Of a stretch of DNA of 57,061 nucleotides, positions 7,432-15,841 are shown piece after piece. The stretch covers positions 1-57,061 of the forward strand of contig UQGM01000012.1 in NCBI GenBank assembly GCA_900540535.1. The letters are read 5' to 3'. The translations under genes and the position numbers were made by a program. The notes under the pieces are model-generated. The model did no database searches. It was not told the DNA's origin and saw nothing but the letters and a program-made list of their open reading frames with translations. Numbering within the stretch: the first letter of the stretch is position 1; each line of letters begins with the position of its first letter. The DNA is from an uncultured Oscillospiraceae bacterium. GTDB lineage: Bacteria > Bacillota > Clostridia > Oscillospirales > Acutalibacteraceae.

Positions 7432-8415
7432 ATGAAAAATAAAAAACCTCCTTTTGAAATAACAAATAAAATGATTGATTATGTGGCGGAAATTGCTGAA
7501 CTGGTAGGAAAGTTATCTGCTGTATCTTCGCTTTCAACAAATCCTACTCTGCGTCGCAGCAATCGTATTCGAACAATTCACGGATCTCTTGCAATCGAAC
7601 AAAACACACTTACCTTGGAACAGGTAACTGCTGTGCTCAACGGCAAACGTGTTTTGGCGCCGCCAAAGGATATTGCGGAAGTCAAGAACGCCTATGAAAT
7701 TTATGAGCGGCTTGATGAACTTGATCCATATTCAGTGGATGACTTACTGACTGCCCATAGCATTATGACAAAGGGATTAGTGGAAGAGTCAGGAATGTTC
7801 AGAACCCGTCCTGTTGGTGTTGTGGACAGCGAAGGGCATGTCCTTCATTTCGGCACACTTCCACAGTATGTTCCGGATTTGGTCATTGAATTACTGGACT
7901 GGGTGAAAACCAGTGAGGTACACATGCTCATTCGCAGCTGTGTGTTTCACTATGAGCTGGAACTAATCCACCCCTTTACTGATGGAAACGGGCGTATAGG
8001 ACGCCTATGGCATACGCTGCTGCTGTCTAAGTGGAACACAGCGTTCGCCTGGCTTCCTGTGGAGTCGATCATCCATGACCGCCAGCAGGAGTATTATGAT
8101 GCTATCAACGCTTCCAATGATGTTGGAGAGTCAATGGTATTTATCGAATTCATGCTGTCAGCTATCAAAGCGTCGCTCATAGAAGCAATTAGCACGAGTG
8201 ATACAATGATCGACGTAAAGATGGACAAGGCAACCTTACGTTGGAAGAGAATTGAGGAGTATCTCAAAACACACGAGTATATTATGAACGCCGATGTGCG
8301 GGAATTGTGTGGTGTGTCGGCAGCAACGGCGAATCGAATCCTAGCGGTGTTGGTGCTAGAAGAAACGCTTGTGAAGGTTCACTTGGACGGACACTGGCAA
8401 TATAGGTTGCTGTAA
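7432..8415 (+). CDS. Fic-domain protein (AMP-transferase family)
   Basis: A 327-residue Fic protein. The catalytic motif HPFTDGNGRIGR is complete, so nucleotide transfer (usually AMP to a hydroxyl of a target protein) is possible. An N-terminal helix carries SLAIEQN, which resembles the class II inhibitory motif (S/T)xxxE(G/N) but has Gln after the Glu. The C-terminal 65 residues look like a winged helix (NADVRELCGVSAATANRILAVL), as in other Fic-HTH proteins. Its GC content and codon use look higher than those of the AT-rich neighbour that follows. It is at the right end of the mobile element and could be a toxin or defence-type cargo gene; the target is unknown. Confidence 0.9.
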   Translation: MKNKKPPFEITNKMIDYVAEIAELVGKLSAVSSLSTNPTLRRSNRIRTIHGSLAIEQNTLTLEQVTAVLNGKRVLAPPKDIAEVKNAYEIYERLDELDPYSVDDLLTAHSIMTKGLVEESGMFRTRPVGVVDSEGHVLHFGTLPQYVPDLVIELLDWVKTSEVHMLIRSCVFHYELELIHPFTDGNGRIGRLWHTLLLSKWNTAFAWLPVESIIHDRQQEYYDAINASNDVGESMVFIEFMLSAIKASLIEAISTSDTMIDVKMDKATLRWKRIEEYLKTHEYIMNADVRELCGVSAATANRILAVLVLEETLVKVHLDGHWQYRLL

Positions 8416-8501
8416 TAAATAAGTGCTTTGCTACAATATAAAATTTACTTTATAGCAATTGTTATAGAAAATTCATACAGGATACTAATAATACCACAAG
8501 A

Positions 8502-9716
8502 TTGGGGATAATATTTTTGATTAATATCAATAATAAACAATGGGAAAAACTTCGATTTTCAGATATTGAAAAATTGCTAGCTGGTACTGATGATGAAACA
8601 TTCTTCTTTGAATTTAAATCTGATAAGGAATCTCCAGCAAAGTTAATCAAAGAAGTATCAGCTTTTTCAAATACATATGGCGGTTATATATTATTGGGAA
8701 TAACTGATGACAAAACTATTGAGGGGTGTAAACAGTGGACAGAACAAAGAGTGCACACCACAATACACGATTCTATAACTCCTATTCCAAATTTTGATGT
8801 AAAAAGACTGCGATCTGGAGACATTGTTATCCTTGTAATAAAAATAAATGAAGGAACCATGCCGCCTTACATAACAAATAAAGGACAAATTTTTGAGCGT
8901 GTATCTTCAGGTTCTTTTCCCATCAACGATTCTGCTAAACTTTCACAACTATATAACAAAAGAAGCGACCAACTGAAGTGTATAAAGGATAAAATTGAAA
9001 TAGATCCAATAAGAATTGATTCATCATGCCCAAATAATCTCTGTGGCTACTTAGATCTAGGGTTTAGTACCACACTGTCTAAAATAACAAAACTTCAGAA
9101 TACATTTTATACATATGACTTCACTCAAGTTACAGAAATCTTGAAATCCTATACTACAGATTTTAGTATATCTCGATTAGGATATTCAATTTTAATTACT
9201 ATTGGCATTGTATCTGCTTCTTCAGCAGGTAACAAAGCTACATTACTAAACTCTGGTATACATAACTTCATTGAAATAATGTGTGATGGTAGCGTACGAC
9301 TACGTACTGTTTTGGTTTCTGAACCAGAAAGTGAAAAAGTAGATATTAGCATAATTAATTACCTTAGATTCATTGCAGAAAAAGTTTACACAGAAATTTT
9401 TCAAGAAAATTTTTCTAGTATATTTATTAGCGCCCAAAAATATGAAAAACTAACCGTGATTAAGCAATTTATCCCATATTACAACTTAACTGGGTCGGGA
9501 AAAAAAGTTGAATCGCTTAATGCTTATTTACCTAAACATATAGAGAAATATGGAAATAATTTAATGGTGGAAAATAGCCGGCTTCCTAAAAGCGACTATT
9601 TTATTATTGATAAGCGTTGGTTTAATACACAAAAAATTAAATACGATACAAAAAACTTAATAGGCGAATTGTTTTTGTCCGATTACTTGGACCTTGGATT
9701 TATTGACCTGATATAA
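8502..9716 (+). CDS. AlbA_2 (Schlafen-type) domain protein
   Basis: About 400 residues. The N-terminal 130 residues match the AlbA_2/Schlafen AAA_4 pattern: FFEFKSD, SAFSNTYGGYILLGI and the end PPYITNKGQIFERVSSGS. The C-terminal 260 residues are not recognised. Such proteins occur as transcription factors and in phage-defence or mobile-element contexts. The start is uncertain: TTG at 8502 has no good ribosome binding site, and a TTG at 8518 is also possible. The gene is notably AT-rich. It is the last gene before the junction with sigK, so it may belong to the element's accessory end. Confidence 0.75.
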   Translation: MGIIFLININNKQWEKLRFSDIEKLLAGTDDETFFFEFKSDKESPAKLIKEVSAFSNTYGGYILLGITDDKTIEGCKQWTEQRVHTTIHDSITPIPNFDVKRLRSGDIVILVIKINEGTMPPYITNKGQIFERVSSGSFPINDSAKLSQLYNKRSDQLKCIKDKIEIDPIRIDSSCPNNLCGYLDLGFSTTLSKITKLQNTFYTYDFTQVTEILKSYTTDFSISRLGYSILITIGIVSASSAGNKATLLNSGIHNFIEIMCDGSVRLRTVLVSEPESEKVDISIINYLRFIAEKVYTEIFQENFSSIFISAQKYEKLTVIKQFIPYYNLTGSGKKVESLNAYLPKHIEKYGNNLMVENSRLPKSDYFIIDKRWFNTQKIKYDTKNLIGELFLSDYLDLGFIDLI

Positions 9717-9882
9717 TTTATAAATACAATTTAAAAACGAACTACCCATTATATCCGTATTACGCATCTATCTAAATTACTTTTTATCATTACTTTTTAT
9801 CCGATAAATTTGATGAACAGCCGCTTATCTTCTTAAAATTCATACCGTTTACAATAAGCGCGAAGCTACGCCTGTTACACTT

Positions 9883-9923
9883 GAAGCCCGAAAACCCTTA
9901 ATAAATAAGGATTTCCGGGCTTC
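9883..9923. repeat. Imperfect inverted repeat next to the sigK junction
   Basis: Arms of 18 bases beginning GAAGCCCG and ending CGGGCTTC pair with two mismatches around a five-base loop. It lies only about 20 bases from the point where sigK homology stops. The arms lack a clear T-run, so this may be an end-binding site of the element rather than a terminator; both are possible. The rest of 9717-9942 shows no gene. Confidence 0.5.
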
Positions 9924-9942
9924 GCTTACATTAATGACGTCG

Positions 9943-10578
9943 CTATACATATGAACGTGAAATGCACTCAGCAGCAGCTATTTCTCGCTGTGTCAATGGT
10001 TTTCTCCCGTCCAAACCGTACCGCTTTATTATTATCCTTTTTTCCCTCTCATCCGGGATTTTTGATACGTATTCATAAAGCTTTTGCGTTTTCATTTTTA
10101 AATCTATATCATCGGCAATAGTGTCGTTGACGCTTATAATATCCATGAGGGTTAAAGGGTTACCCTCACTGTCAGTGTCAATGGGTTCACTTATATAAAC
10201 ATCCTGCGCAGTCTTTCGTTGATTGCGAAAATACATAAGTATTTCATTTTCTATACATCTCGCTGCATATGTGGCAAGGCGTGTTCCTTTTTCGTATTTA
10301 AAGCTATCAACCGCTTTAATAAGTCCTATCGTTCCAATAGAAATAAGGTCATCCTGCTCACTGTAAGATGAATAATATTTTTTTACTATGTGTGCCACCA
10401 GTCTTAAATTGTGCTCAATAAGTTTTTCACGGGCATTCATATCTCCACCCCGTGCCATTTCCAGGTACTCCCGCTCCTTTTGCGCAGACAGCGGTTTTGG
10501 AAATGAGCTTGGTCCCGAGAGATGCAGAGCAAAATAGATGAGATTGCTTATCATCAAATTTAAAAGTTCAGCAAACAA
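9943..10578 (-). CDS. sigK: Sporulation sigma-K, 5' part only (interrupted gene)
   Basis: The 211 visible residues follow sigma-K: a hydrophobic pro-region (MISNLIYFALHLSG), FPKPLS, LIEHNLRLVAHIVKK, DLISIGTIGLIKAVDSF, LATYAARCIENEILMYFRN and the region 4.2 start LTQREIAAAECISRSYV. Sigma-K normally continues SRIEK and about 30 more residues; here TAG follows at once and no frame of the following 60 bases restores the motif. The gene is therefore cut by inserted DNA in the codons for the recognition helix, as in skin-type elements. The start is a TTG with AAGGAGG seven bases upstream. An active sigma-K would require excision in the mother cell or a 3' half supplied elsewhere. Confidence 0.9.
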   Translation of the reverse strand: MFAELLNLMISNLIYFALHLSGPSSFPKPLSAQKEREYLEMARGGDMNAREKLIEHNLRLVAHIVKKYYSSYSEQDDLISIGTIGLIKAVDSFKYEKGTRLATYAARCIENEILMYFRNQRKTAQDVYISEPIDTDSEGNPLTLMDIISVNDTIADDIDLKMKTQKLYEYVSKIPDEREKRIIIKRYGLDGRKPLTQREIAAAECISRSYV

Positions 10579-10776
10579 AGAAATTCCTCCTTAAAATACT
10601 TTTAATGAAATATATGCCGATAAAAATTTTCGTTTGCACGTCCCTATGAACCAGAAATGCAAAAATTGATATAATTTCTAAATTAATGTGTTATTTTTCG
10701 CATGTTATATAAATTTTTATTATGATATAATTTTTTGAAATTAATCCTATAAAAACATTAAATTTTGTAGGACTTG

Positions 10777-10799
10777 ATCGCTGATCCAGCGATTATAAT
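10777..10799 (+). promoter_or_regulatory. Palindrome upstream of a -10 for the glycosidase gene
   Basis: ATCGCTG-atc-CAGCGAT (10777-10793), a perfect 7-base inverted repeat, abuts TATAAT at 10794-10799 and fills what would be the 17-base promoter spacer; the -35 (GACTTG) is poor. It could be an operator for an activator or repressor of the plus-strand glycosidase gene. Confidence 0.4.
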
Positions 10800-10822
10800 T
10801 AATTTTGAGGACGGTGTAATAT

Positions 10823-12796
10823 ATGTTATCAGGTTTACTTAAAGGAAATATAACCAGACCGAGAATACCATTTTTTGCATCCTTTGCTAAAATCCCAAAG
10901 GCTAAAAATGAAACATTCCATTCCCTTGGCGGAAACAGCATAGTTTACAATGCAAAAGAAAATCAGGAATACGGAAATCATATTGAGATGTCCGGCTTTT
11001 ACTGTTCGAGTATAATAAGCTACGGTCACGACAGCAGCGGATGTCTTAAAATCATGCGCCACACTGTATTCCCGACTTTAAGAATGTATCCTAACAAAAC
11101 ACATTCAAGTCAGGATCATAATTTCTGCGGTGTTACTTTTGAGGTTGATAATAAGAAACTGCCCGAAAAAGTCAAAAGATTTATTTTTAACGGAATTCTT
11201 ACAATAGAGACTGTCATTGGAGATATTTCAGTAAAGAGAGAGCTTTTCACTGCTCCTGACGCTCCATGTCTCATTGAAAAAATAACCGTAAAGAACGACA
11301 GCTCAAAGTCTGTAACAGTAAGGTGCATAAATAACGATAAAGAATTTGTCACTCCCAAAAGATACGGTCATGAGAGAAAGCAGTACAAGCTTTATTGTAC
11401 GGTAAACGAAAACGAATTCGAGCTCAAAAGCGGAGAAAACAACACATTCTTTGCTTTCTATTGCGGAACAAATCTTGAAACTCCCACTTTAAAAGTGGAC
11501 GGCGAAAAGCAGCTTCAGATGCGTCTTGACATGATAGCTAATCTTGACAATAAAATGGTTGTTAAAACACCGGACGATACAATAAACACAATGTGCCGCT
11601 TTGCAAAGATAAGAGCCTGCGAAAGCATATATAAAACCAAAAACGGACTTATGCATTCACCGGGTGGCGGCGGATACTATGCAGCACTTTGGACAAACGA
11701 CCAGTGCGAATATGTTAACCCGCTTTTCGGATATCTCGGATACAAAACAGGATTTGAGCAGTCTGTAAACTGCTATAACCTTTACAAGAAATACATTTCA
11801 CCTGACAAAGCGCTTATAACAAGTATCATTTCCGAAGGTGACAGTATATGGCATGGAGCAAAGGATAGAGGCGACAGCGCAATGTATGCATACGGAGCTT
11901 CAAGATTTGTTCTATCCTCAGGAGATGAAAATCTTGCAGATGAATTTATTGACGCTATAAAGGACTGCGCCGATTTTACAGTTTCACAGATAAATGAAAA
12001 CAATGTTGTTGCAAGTGACAGCGACGAGCTCGAAAACCGCTTTGAAAGCGGAAAGGCAAACCTTACCACATCATGTATTGCCTATGATGCACTTCTGAGC
12101 TTTTCATATATTCTTGAGGAAAAAGGCAGAAACTCCGACGCCGAATTTTACAGAAATCAGGCACAGGTTATCAGAGACGGCATAAAGAATTACTTTGAAG
12201 CAGATGTTGAAGGATATGATACATACAGATACTGCAAAGAGGAAAAACGTCTTCGCTCCTGGATATGCATGCCCCTCACAGTAGGAATTTTTGACAAGGC
12301 TAAGGGTACAGCCGATGCACTGTTCTCAGATAAACTGAGAATGGAGGAAGGACTTGTAACAAGAAGCGGAGAAAAGACCTTCTGGGATCGTTCCACTCTT
12401 TATGCTCTCAGAGGACTTTTCAACTGTGGAGAATCAAACCGCAGCCATGAGCTGCTCTCTGCCTACTCAAAGGCAAGACTTCTCGGAAATCACATTCCAT
12501 ATGCTGTTGAAGCATATCCCGAGGGAAATCAGGCACAGCTTTCTGCTGAAAGCGGACTGTATTTAAGAATTTTTTCCGAGGGTATTTTAGGAATAAGACC
12601 TGTAGGCTTTAATAAATTTATACTTAAGCCCTCTCTTCCGGATTGCTGGGATTTCACCGAAATAGATAACATAAAACTTTGCGGAAAAGAGACAAACATA
12701 AAAGTTACCCGCAGCGGCGACAGCTATACTGTATCTGTTTCCGGAAAAGAAGATATGACTATCAATATCGGTGACAGCATCGAAATAACTCTGTAA
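10823..12796 (+). CDS. Six-hairpin (alpha/alpha) glycosidase-like protein
   Basis: A 657-residue protein without signal peptide or membrane segment. Residues 1-250 look like a beta-sandwich and residues 260-590 like an (alpha/alpha)6 barrel of the six-hairpin glycosidase type: GGGGYYAALWTNDQCEYVNPLFGYLGYKTGF, then FWDRSTLYALRGL and a late acidic motif (AVEAYPEGNQAQLSAESGLYLRIFSEGILGI region near residues 575-605). It would act on an oligosaccharide in the cytoplasm; the substrate is not evident. It lies divergent from sigK and convergent with sigG, an unusual place for a sugar enzyme, with a shared bidirectional terminator after it. Confidence 0.7.
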   Translation: MLSGLLKGNITRPRIPFFASFAKIPKAKNETFHSLGGNSIVYNAKENQEYGNHIEMSGFYCSSIISYGHDSSGCLKIMRHTVFPTLRMYPNKTHSSQDHNFCGVTFEVDNKKLPEKVKRFIFNGILTIETVIGDISVKRELFTAPDAPCLIEKITVKNDSSKSVTVRCINNDKEFVTPKRYGHERKQYKLYCTVNENEFELKSGENNTFFAFYCGTNLETPTLKVDGEKQLQMRLDMIANLDNKMVVKTPDDTINTMCRFAKIRACESIYKTKNGLMHSPGGGGYYAALWTNDQCEYVNPLFGYLGYKTGFEQSVNCYNLYKKYISPDKALITSIISEGDSIWHGAKDRGDSAMYAYGASRFVLSSGDENLADEFIDAIKDCADFTVSQINENNVVASDSDELENRFESGKANLTTSCIAYDALLSFSYILEEKGRNSDAEFYRNQAQVIRDGIKNYFEADVEGYDTYRYCKEEKRLRSWICMPLTVGIFDKAKGTADALFSDKLRMEEGLVTRSGEKTFWDRSTLYALRGLFNCGESNRSHELLSAYSKARLLGNHIPYAVEAYPEGNQAQLSAESGLYLRIFSEGILGIRPVGFNKFILKPSLPDCWDFTEIDNIKLCGKETNIKVTRSGDSYTVSVSGKEDMTINIGDSIEITL

Positions 12797-12817
12797 TTTA
12801 TTTGAAGCTTTAAACTT

Positions 12818-12858
12818 AAAAACAGCTAACTGAATTTATCTTTCAGTTAGCTGTTTTT
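12818..12858. terminator. Bidirectional terminator between glycosidase and sigG
   Basis: A long hairpin, AAAACAGCTAACTGAA paired with TTTCAGTTAGCTGTTTT around a six-base loop, with A-runs and T-runs on both sides, so it can stop transcripts from the two convergent genes. Confidence 0.9.
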
Positions 12859-13626
12859 TTACTTATTCTTTATATTGTTAATAGCACTTTTTTCGAGCCT
12901 TGAAACTTGCGCCTGGGATATTCCTATTTCTTTGGCAACCTCTGTCTGGGTTTTACCCTGCATGAATCTCATAGAAAGTATCTTTTTCTCTCTGTCGCTG
13001 AGCTTTTCAATAGACTGTTTAAAGACTATTTCGTCTATCCAGTTGTTGTCGCTGTTGCTGTCGCCTACCTGATCCATTACATATATAGTATCTCCACCGT
13101 CATTATATAACGGCTCATACAGCGATACCGGCTCCACAATCGCTTCCAGAGCCAGCACAACCTCTTCTTTTTTTATATTCATTTCTTTGGCTATTTCTTC
13201 TACGGTTGGTTCTTTCTGATTTTCATTTGTAAGGCGTTCCTTTATCTGCATAGCGTGATATGCGGTATCACGAAGGGAGCGGCTTACCCTTACGGAATTG
13301 TTGTCACGCAAATATCTCCTGATTTCTCCTATTATCATGGGAACTGCATAAGTGGAAAAACGTACATTCTGAGTTACATCAAAATTATCAATTGCCTTTA
13401 TAAGACCGATGCATCCCACCTGAAAAAGATCGTCAAGGTTTTCTCCCCTGTTTGTAAAACGCTGTATGACGCTTAAAACAAGTCTTAAATTTCCGTTTAT
13501 AAGCTCATTGCGTGCGTTTTTATCCCCTTCCATTATTTTCCTGAGTAACTCCATTTTTTCTTTTTCTTTCAGAACCTTAAGCTTTGAGGTGTTGACTCCG
13601 CAAAGCTCCACTTTATTAAATTTCAT
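12859..13626 (-). CDS. sigG: Forespore sigma factor sigma-G
   Basis: A 255-residue sigma-70 family protein beginning with KVELCGVNTSKLKVLKEKE, the characteristic N-terminal signature of sigma-G. Region 2 (LVLSVIQRFTNRGENLDDLFQVGCIGLIKAIDNF), region 3 (RVSRSLRDTAYHAMQIKERL) and region 4 (LSDREKKILSMRFMQGKTQTEVAKEIGISQAQVSRLEK) are all intact when read in short blocks. It directs late forespore transcription. The ATG at 13626 is chosen because GGGAGG lies seven bases upstream. It follows spo0A by 78 bases rather than sigE, the more usual neighbour, and its leader is a terminator-like hairpin. Confidence 0.93.
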   Translation of the reverse strand: MKFNKVELCGVNTSKLKVLKEKEKMELLRKIMEGDKNARNELINGNLRLVLSVIQRFTNRGENLDDLFQVGCIGLIKAIDNFDVTQNVRFSTYAVPMIIGEIRRYLRDNNSVRVSRSLRDTAYHAMQIKERLTNENQKEPTVEEIAKEMNIKKEEVVLALEAIVEPVSLYEPLYNDGGDTIYVMDQVGDSNSDNNWIDEIVFKQSIEKLSDREKKILSMRFMQGKTQTEVAKEIGISQAQVSRLEKSAINNIKNK

Positions 13627-13679
13627 AAAAAAACCTCCCACGGCGTTACATCTAAAGTATTACCGTCGGGAGGTTTTTT
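13627..13679 (-). promoter_or_regulatory. spo0A terminator-like hairpin that buries the sigG ribosome binding site
   Basis: On the minus strand AAAAAACCTCCC pairs perfectly with GGGAGGTTTTTT, extended by ACGG/CCGT after a one-base bulge; the loop is 19 bases. The 3' arm contains the sigG Shine-Dalgarno GGGAGG (13639-13634) and the T-run (13633-13627) is the spacer directly before the ATG. One structure can thus end spo0A transcripts and block sigG translation. Confidence 0.75.
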
Positions 13680-13704
13680 AATTCAGTATTGAGAAATTTA
13701 TAAC

Positions 13705-14478
13705 TCAGGCAATTTTAAGCTTCAAACGCAGCTTATCGCTTATCATTGCAATAAACTCACTGTTTGTGGGCTTGCCTCTTGTATTCTGAATAGTATATCC
13801 GAAATATGAGCTGAGAACGTCAACATCTCCTCTGTCCCATGCAACCTCAATTGCATGGCGGATTGCTCTTTCAACACGGGAAGGCGTAGTTTTATAGATT
13901 TTCGCAACAGTGGGATAAAGGACTTTTGTAACAGATTCAAGCATCATCCTGTCACTGATTGAAAGGATAATCGCAGTTCTGAGATACTGATATCCCTTTA
14001 TATGCGCCGGAACACCGATCTGATGCATTATCTCGGACACTATAACCTCAAGATCATCTGTTCCGCTCATCTCTGTTATTTCGTTTTTCGTATTGCGGTT
14101 TTTCCATGCGGTAATCTGCTTTATTCTCTGTGCAAGCATATCCGCATCAAAAGGCTTGATGAAATAATAATCTGCTCCCGCTGCTATGACTTCTTTTTCA
14201 AATTCAGAATTATCCACACTGGACATAAGCATAATCACTGGCTTTTTCTCAAGTCTCATTTCCCTGATTTTTGAAAGGACTCCCAATCCGTCAACATGAG
14301 GCATAAAGCTGTCCATAATAAGCACGTCCGGCTTTATTTCATTAATGCGCTCTATTACAAGCATTCCGTCTTTGGCAATCATAGAAACGTCAAAGCCCTC
14401 TGCTCTTAATACACTGCTGCAATTCTTTCCAAATTCTGTTCCGTCTTCCGCAATCATAATTTTCATTGTCTTTTCCAT
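13705..14478 (-). CDS. spo0A: Stage 0 sporulation master regulator Spo0A
   Basis: A 257-residue response regulator. The receiver domain (residues 5-125) has the acidic pair ED, the phospho-acceptor in LIMDSFMPH and the lysine in FIKPFD. The C-terminal domain carries the Spo0A-specific DNA-binding signatures HQIGVPAHIKGYQYLR, SVTKVLYPTVAKIY, SRVERAIRHAIEVAW and TNSEFIAMI. It controls entry into sporulation. GGAGG lies nine bases before the ATG at 14478. It follows spoIVB in the same orientation, the conserved clostridial and bacillar order. I see no 0A box in the 130-base spacer. Confidence 0.97.
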   Translation of the reverse strand: MEKTMKIMIAEDGTEFGKNCSSVLRAEGFDVSMIAKDGMLVIERINEIKPDVLIMDSFMPHVDGLGVLSKIREMRLEKKPVIMLMSSVDNSEFEKEVIAAGADYYFIKPFDADMLAQRIKQITAWKNRNTKNEITEMSGTDDLEVIVSEIMHQIGVPAHIKGYQYLRTAIILSISDRMMLESVTKVLYPTVAKIYKTTPSRVERAIRHAIEVAWDRGDVDVLSSYFGYTIQNTRGKPTNSEFIAMISDKLRLKLKIA

Positions 14479-14611
14479 TTTTCAAAACCTCCGTTTTTTG
14501 TTCTACCATATTTTACCATTCATTCCATTTATTGGCAATAGGTTTTTGGCAAAAAATGGTAATTTTTTCCAAAACAGTTGGTTTTGCCTTTAATTGCGTC
14601 CTTGTGGAACT

Positions 14612-15841
14612 TTAATCAGCAGATTTATCGGTCAAGGTATCTGAAATTTCTATCATTTTTTCAGCATATATGCCATATCCCTGCAATGGGTCATTGACAA
14701 AGACATGAGTAACTGCTCCTATAAGCATACCGTTTTGAATTATGGGACTTCCGCTCATACCCTGAACTATACCTCCGGTCTTTTCAATAAGTCGGCTGTC
14801 GGTAACCTTTACCACCATGTTTTTATATCCGGAATCCCCTGCAAAAATCTTTTTCACTTCCACCTCAAACTTTTCAGGAGTTTTTCCGTCTATGGTAGAA
14901 ATAATATATGCTTTGCCAGACTGTACCTCCTGCTTTGTCGCAACGGGAACTTTTTCAGAATTTGCTTTTTTAACTGCACCTATTGTATTTCCGTAAATTC
15001 CGGCTGCTGTATTTAAAACAAGATTTCCTGTTACGGCTCCGCTGAATGCGCCTATAAGCTCACCCGGCGTTCCCTCGCTGCCTTTGGCACAGCTGTTTAC
15101 AACGGCCTCAACTATATCGCCGCCCAGAAGAGGCATTATTTCTCCTGTGTCTACATCGCAGATTCCATGTCCCAAACCTGCAAATATATTGTTTTCATCA
15201 TCGTAGTATGTCATTGTTCCTATTCCCGCAGTGCTGTCACGCACCCAAAGTCCGGCTCTGTATTTATTGTCATCCTTTGAAAGCTGAGGATATAAAACTG
15301 TGGAACAGGATTTTTCTCCTCTTACATAATCTATATTTATCCCTTTTCCGTCTGAGCTTTCAAAAAGCCGCATTACATCTGTATTTTTATTTACAGGCTC
15401 TTTATTGACATGGGTGATAATATCGCCTATTTGAAGTCCCGCTTTTTCCGCAGGATTTACACTTCCCTTTGCTGTCACGATATCCTGCATTCCTACAATC
15501 ATTACGCCGCTTGTATAAAGACGTATTCCAAAAATATCTCCGCCAGGTATTACATACTTTCTCTGTATTCTGGTAACCTGAGCGGATTTTACTGGAATTA
15601 CATTAAATAAAGTGATATTTTCCTGAGTCGTTTTTTCTCTGGGCGTTTCCCCAGAGGAATTTACCGGGTTTCCGCTTTCGTCAAAACAGCTTATGGAATA
15701 TATATTCCTTATGGTAATATTGCTTTCATTTGTTACAAAATAATTTGAGGGCAAAAAATAATATGCCAATGTTATTAAAATCAAAATCAGAATTGTTAAA
15801 ACAGAAATGCCTGATGCGGTAATTTTTACTGCTTTTCTCAT
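14612..15841 (-). CDS. spoIVB: SpoIVB serine peptidase (S55), sigma-K checkpoint
   Basis: A 409-residue protein with an N-terminal membrane segment (VLTILILILITLAYYF), a PDZ domain at about residues 110-195 (GSVNPAEKAGLQIGDIITHV, shown in part) and the S55 peptidase domain with the catalytic His in GLGHGICD and Ser in GMSGSPII. In Bacillus it is made in the forespore, crosses to the intermembrane space and triggers pro-sigma-K processing. That is relevant because sigK lies nearby and is interrupted. The ATG has AAGGAGGTG five bases upstream. Confidence 0.95.
   Translation of the reverse strand: MRKAVKITASGISVLTILILILITLAYYFLPSNYFVTNESNITIRNIYSISCFDESGNPVNSSGETPREKTTQENITLFNVIPVKSAQVTRIQRKYVIPGGDIFGIRLYTSGVMIVGMQDIVTAKGSVNPAEKAGLQIGDIITHVNKEPVNKNTDVMRLFESSDGKGINIDYVRGEKSCSTVLYPQLSKDDNKYRAGLWVRDSTAGIGTMTYYDDENNIFAGLGHGICDVDTGEIMPLLGGDIVEAVVNSCAKGSEGTPGELIGAFSGAVTGNLVLNTAAGIYGNTIGAVKKANSEKVPVATKQEVQSGKAYIISTIDGKTPEKFEVEVKKIFAGDSGYKNMVVKVTDSRLIEKTGGIVQGMSGSPIIQNGMLIGAVTHVFVNDPLQGYGIYAEKMIEISDTLTDKSAD

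Larger units (their letters stand above)
1..9945. mobile_element. Right part of a conjugative element integrated in sigK
   Basis: This stretch holds parA, parB, a DUF6017-like gene, a PcfB-like gene and a VirD4-type coupling protein, a set typical of integrative conjugative elements and conjugative plasmids of Clostridia. The right boundary is inferred from the sigK gene: on the minus strand its frame matches sigma-K up to ISRSYV (about 9943) and then continues with TAG and unrelated sequence. The left end, the other half of sigK and the expected recombinase and relaxase lie outside the window. Fic and AlbA_2 genes fill the right end and a PerR-hydrogenase cassette sits inside the transfer operon. 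The exact attachment core cannot be defined from one junction. Confidence 0.75.

Noticed and set aside
9943..9960. Simple frameshift or nonsense mutation in sigK
   Set aside because: The two other frames after TATGTA also fail to give SRIEK or other sigma-K residues, so the sequence itself is replaced.
14479..14611. Spo0A-binding box upstream of spo0A
   Set aside because: No TGTCGAA-type sequence is present on either strand of this spacer.
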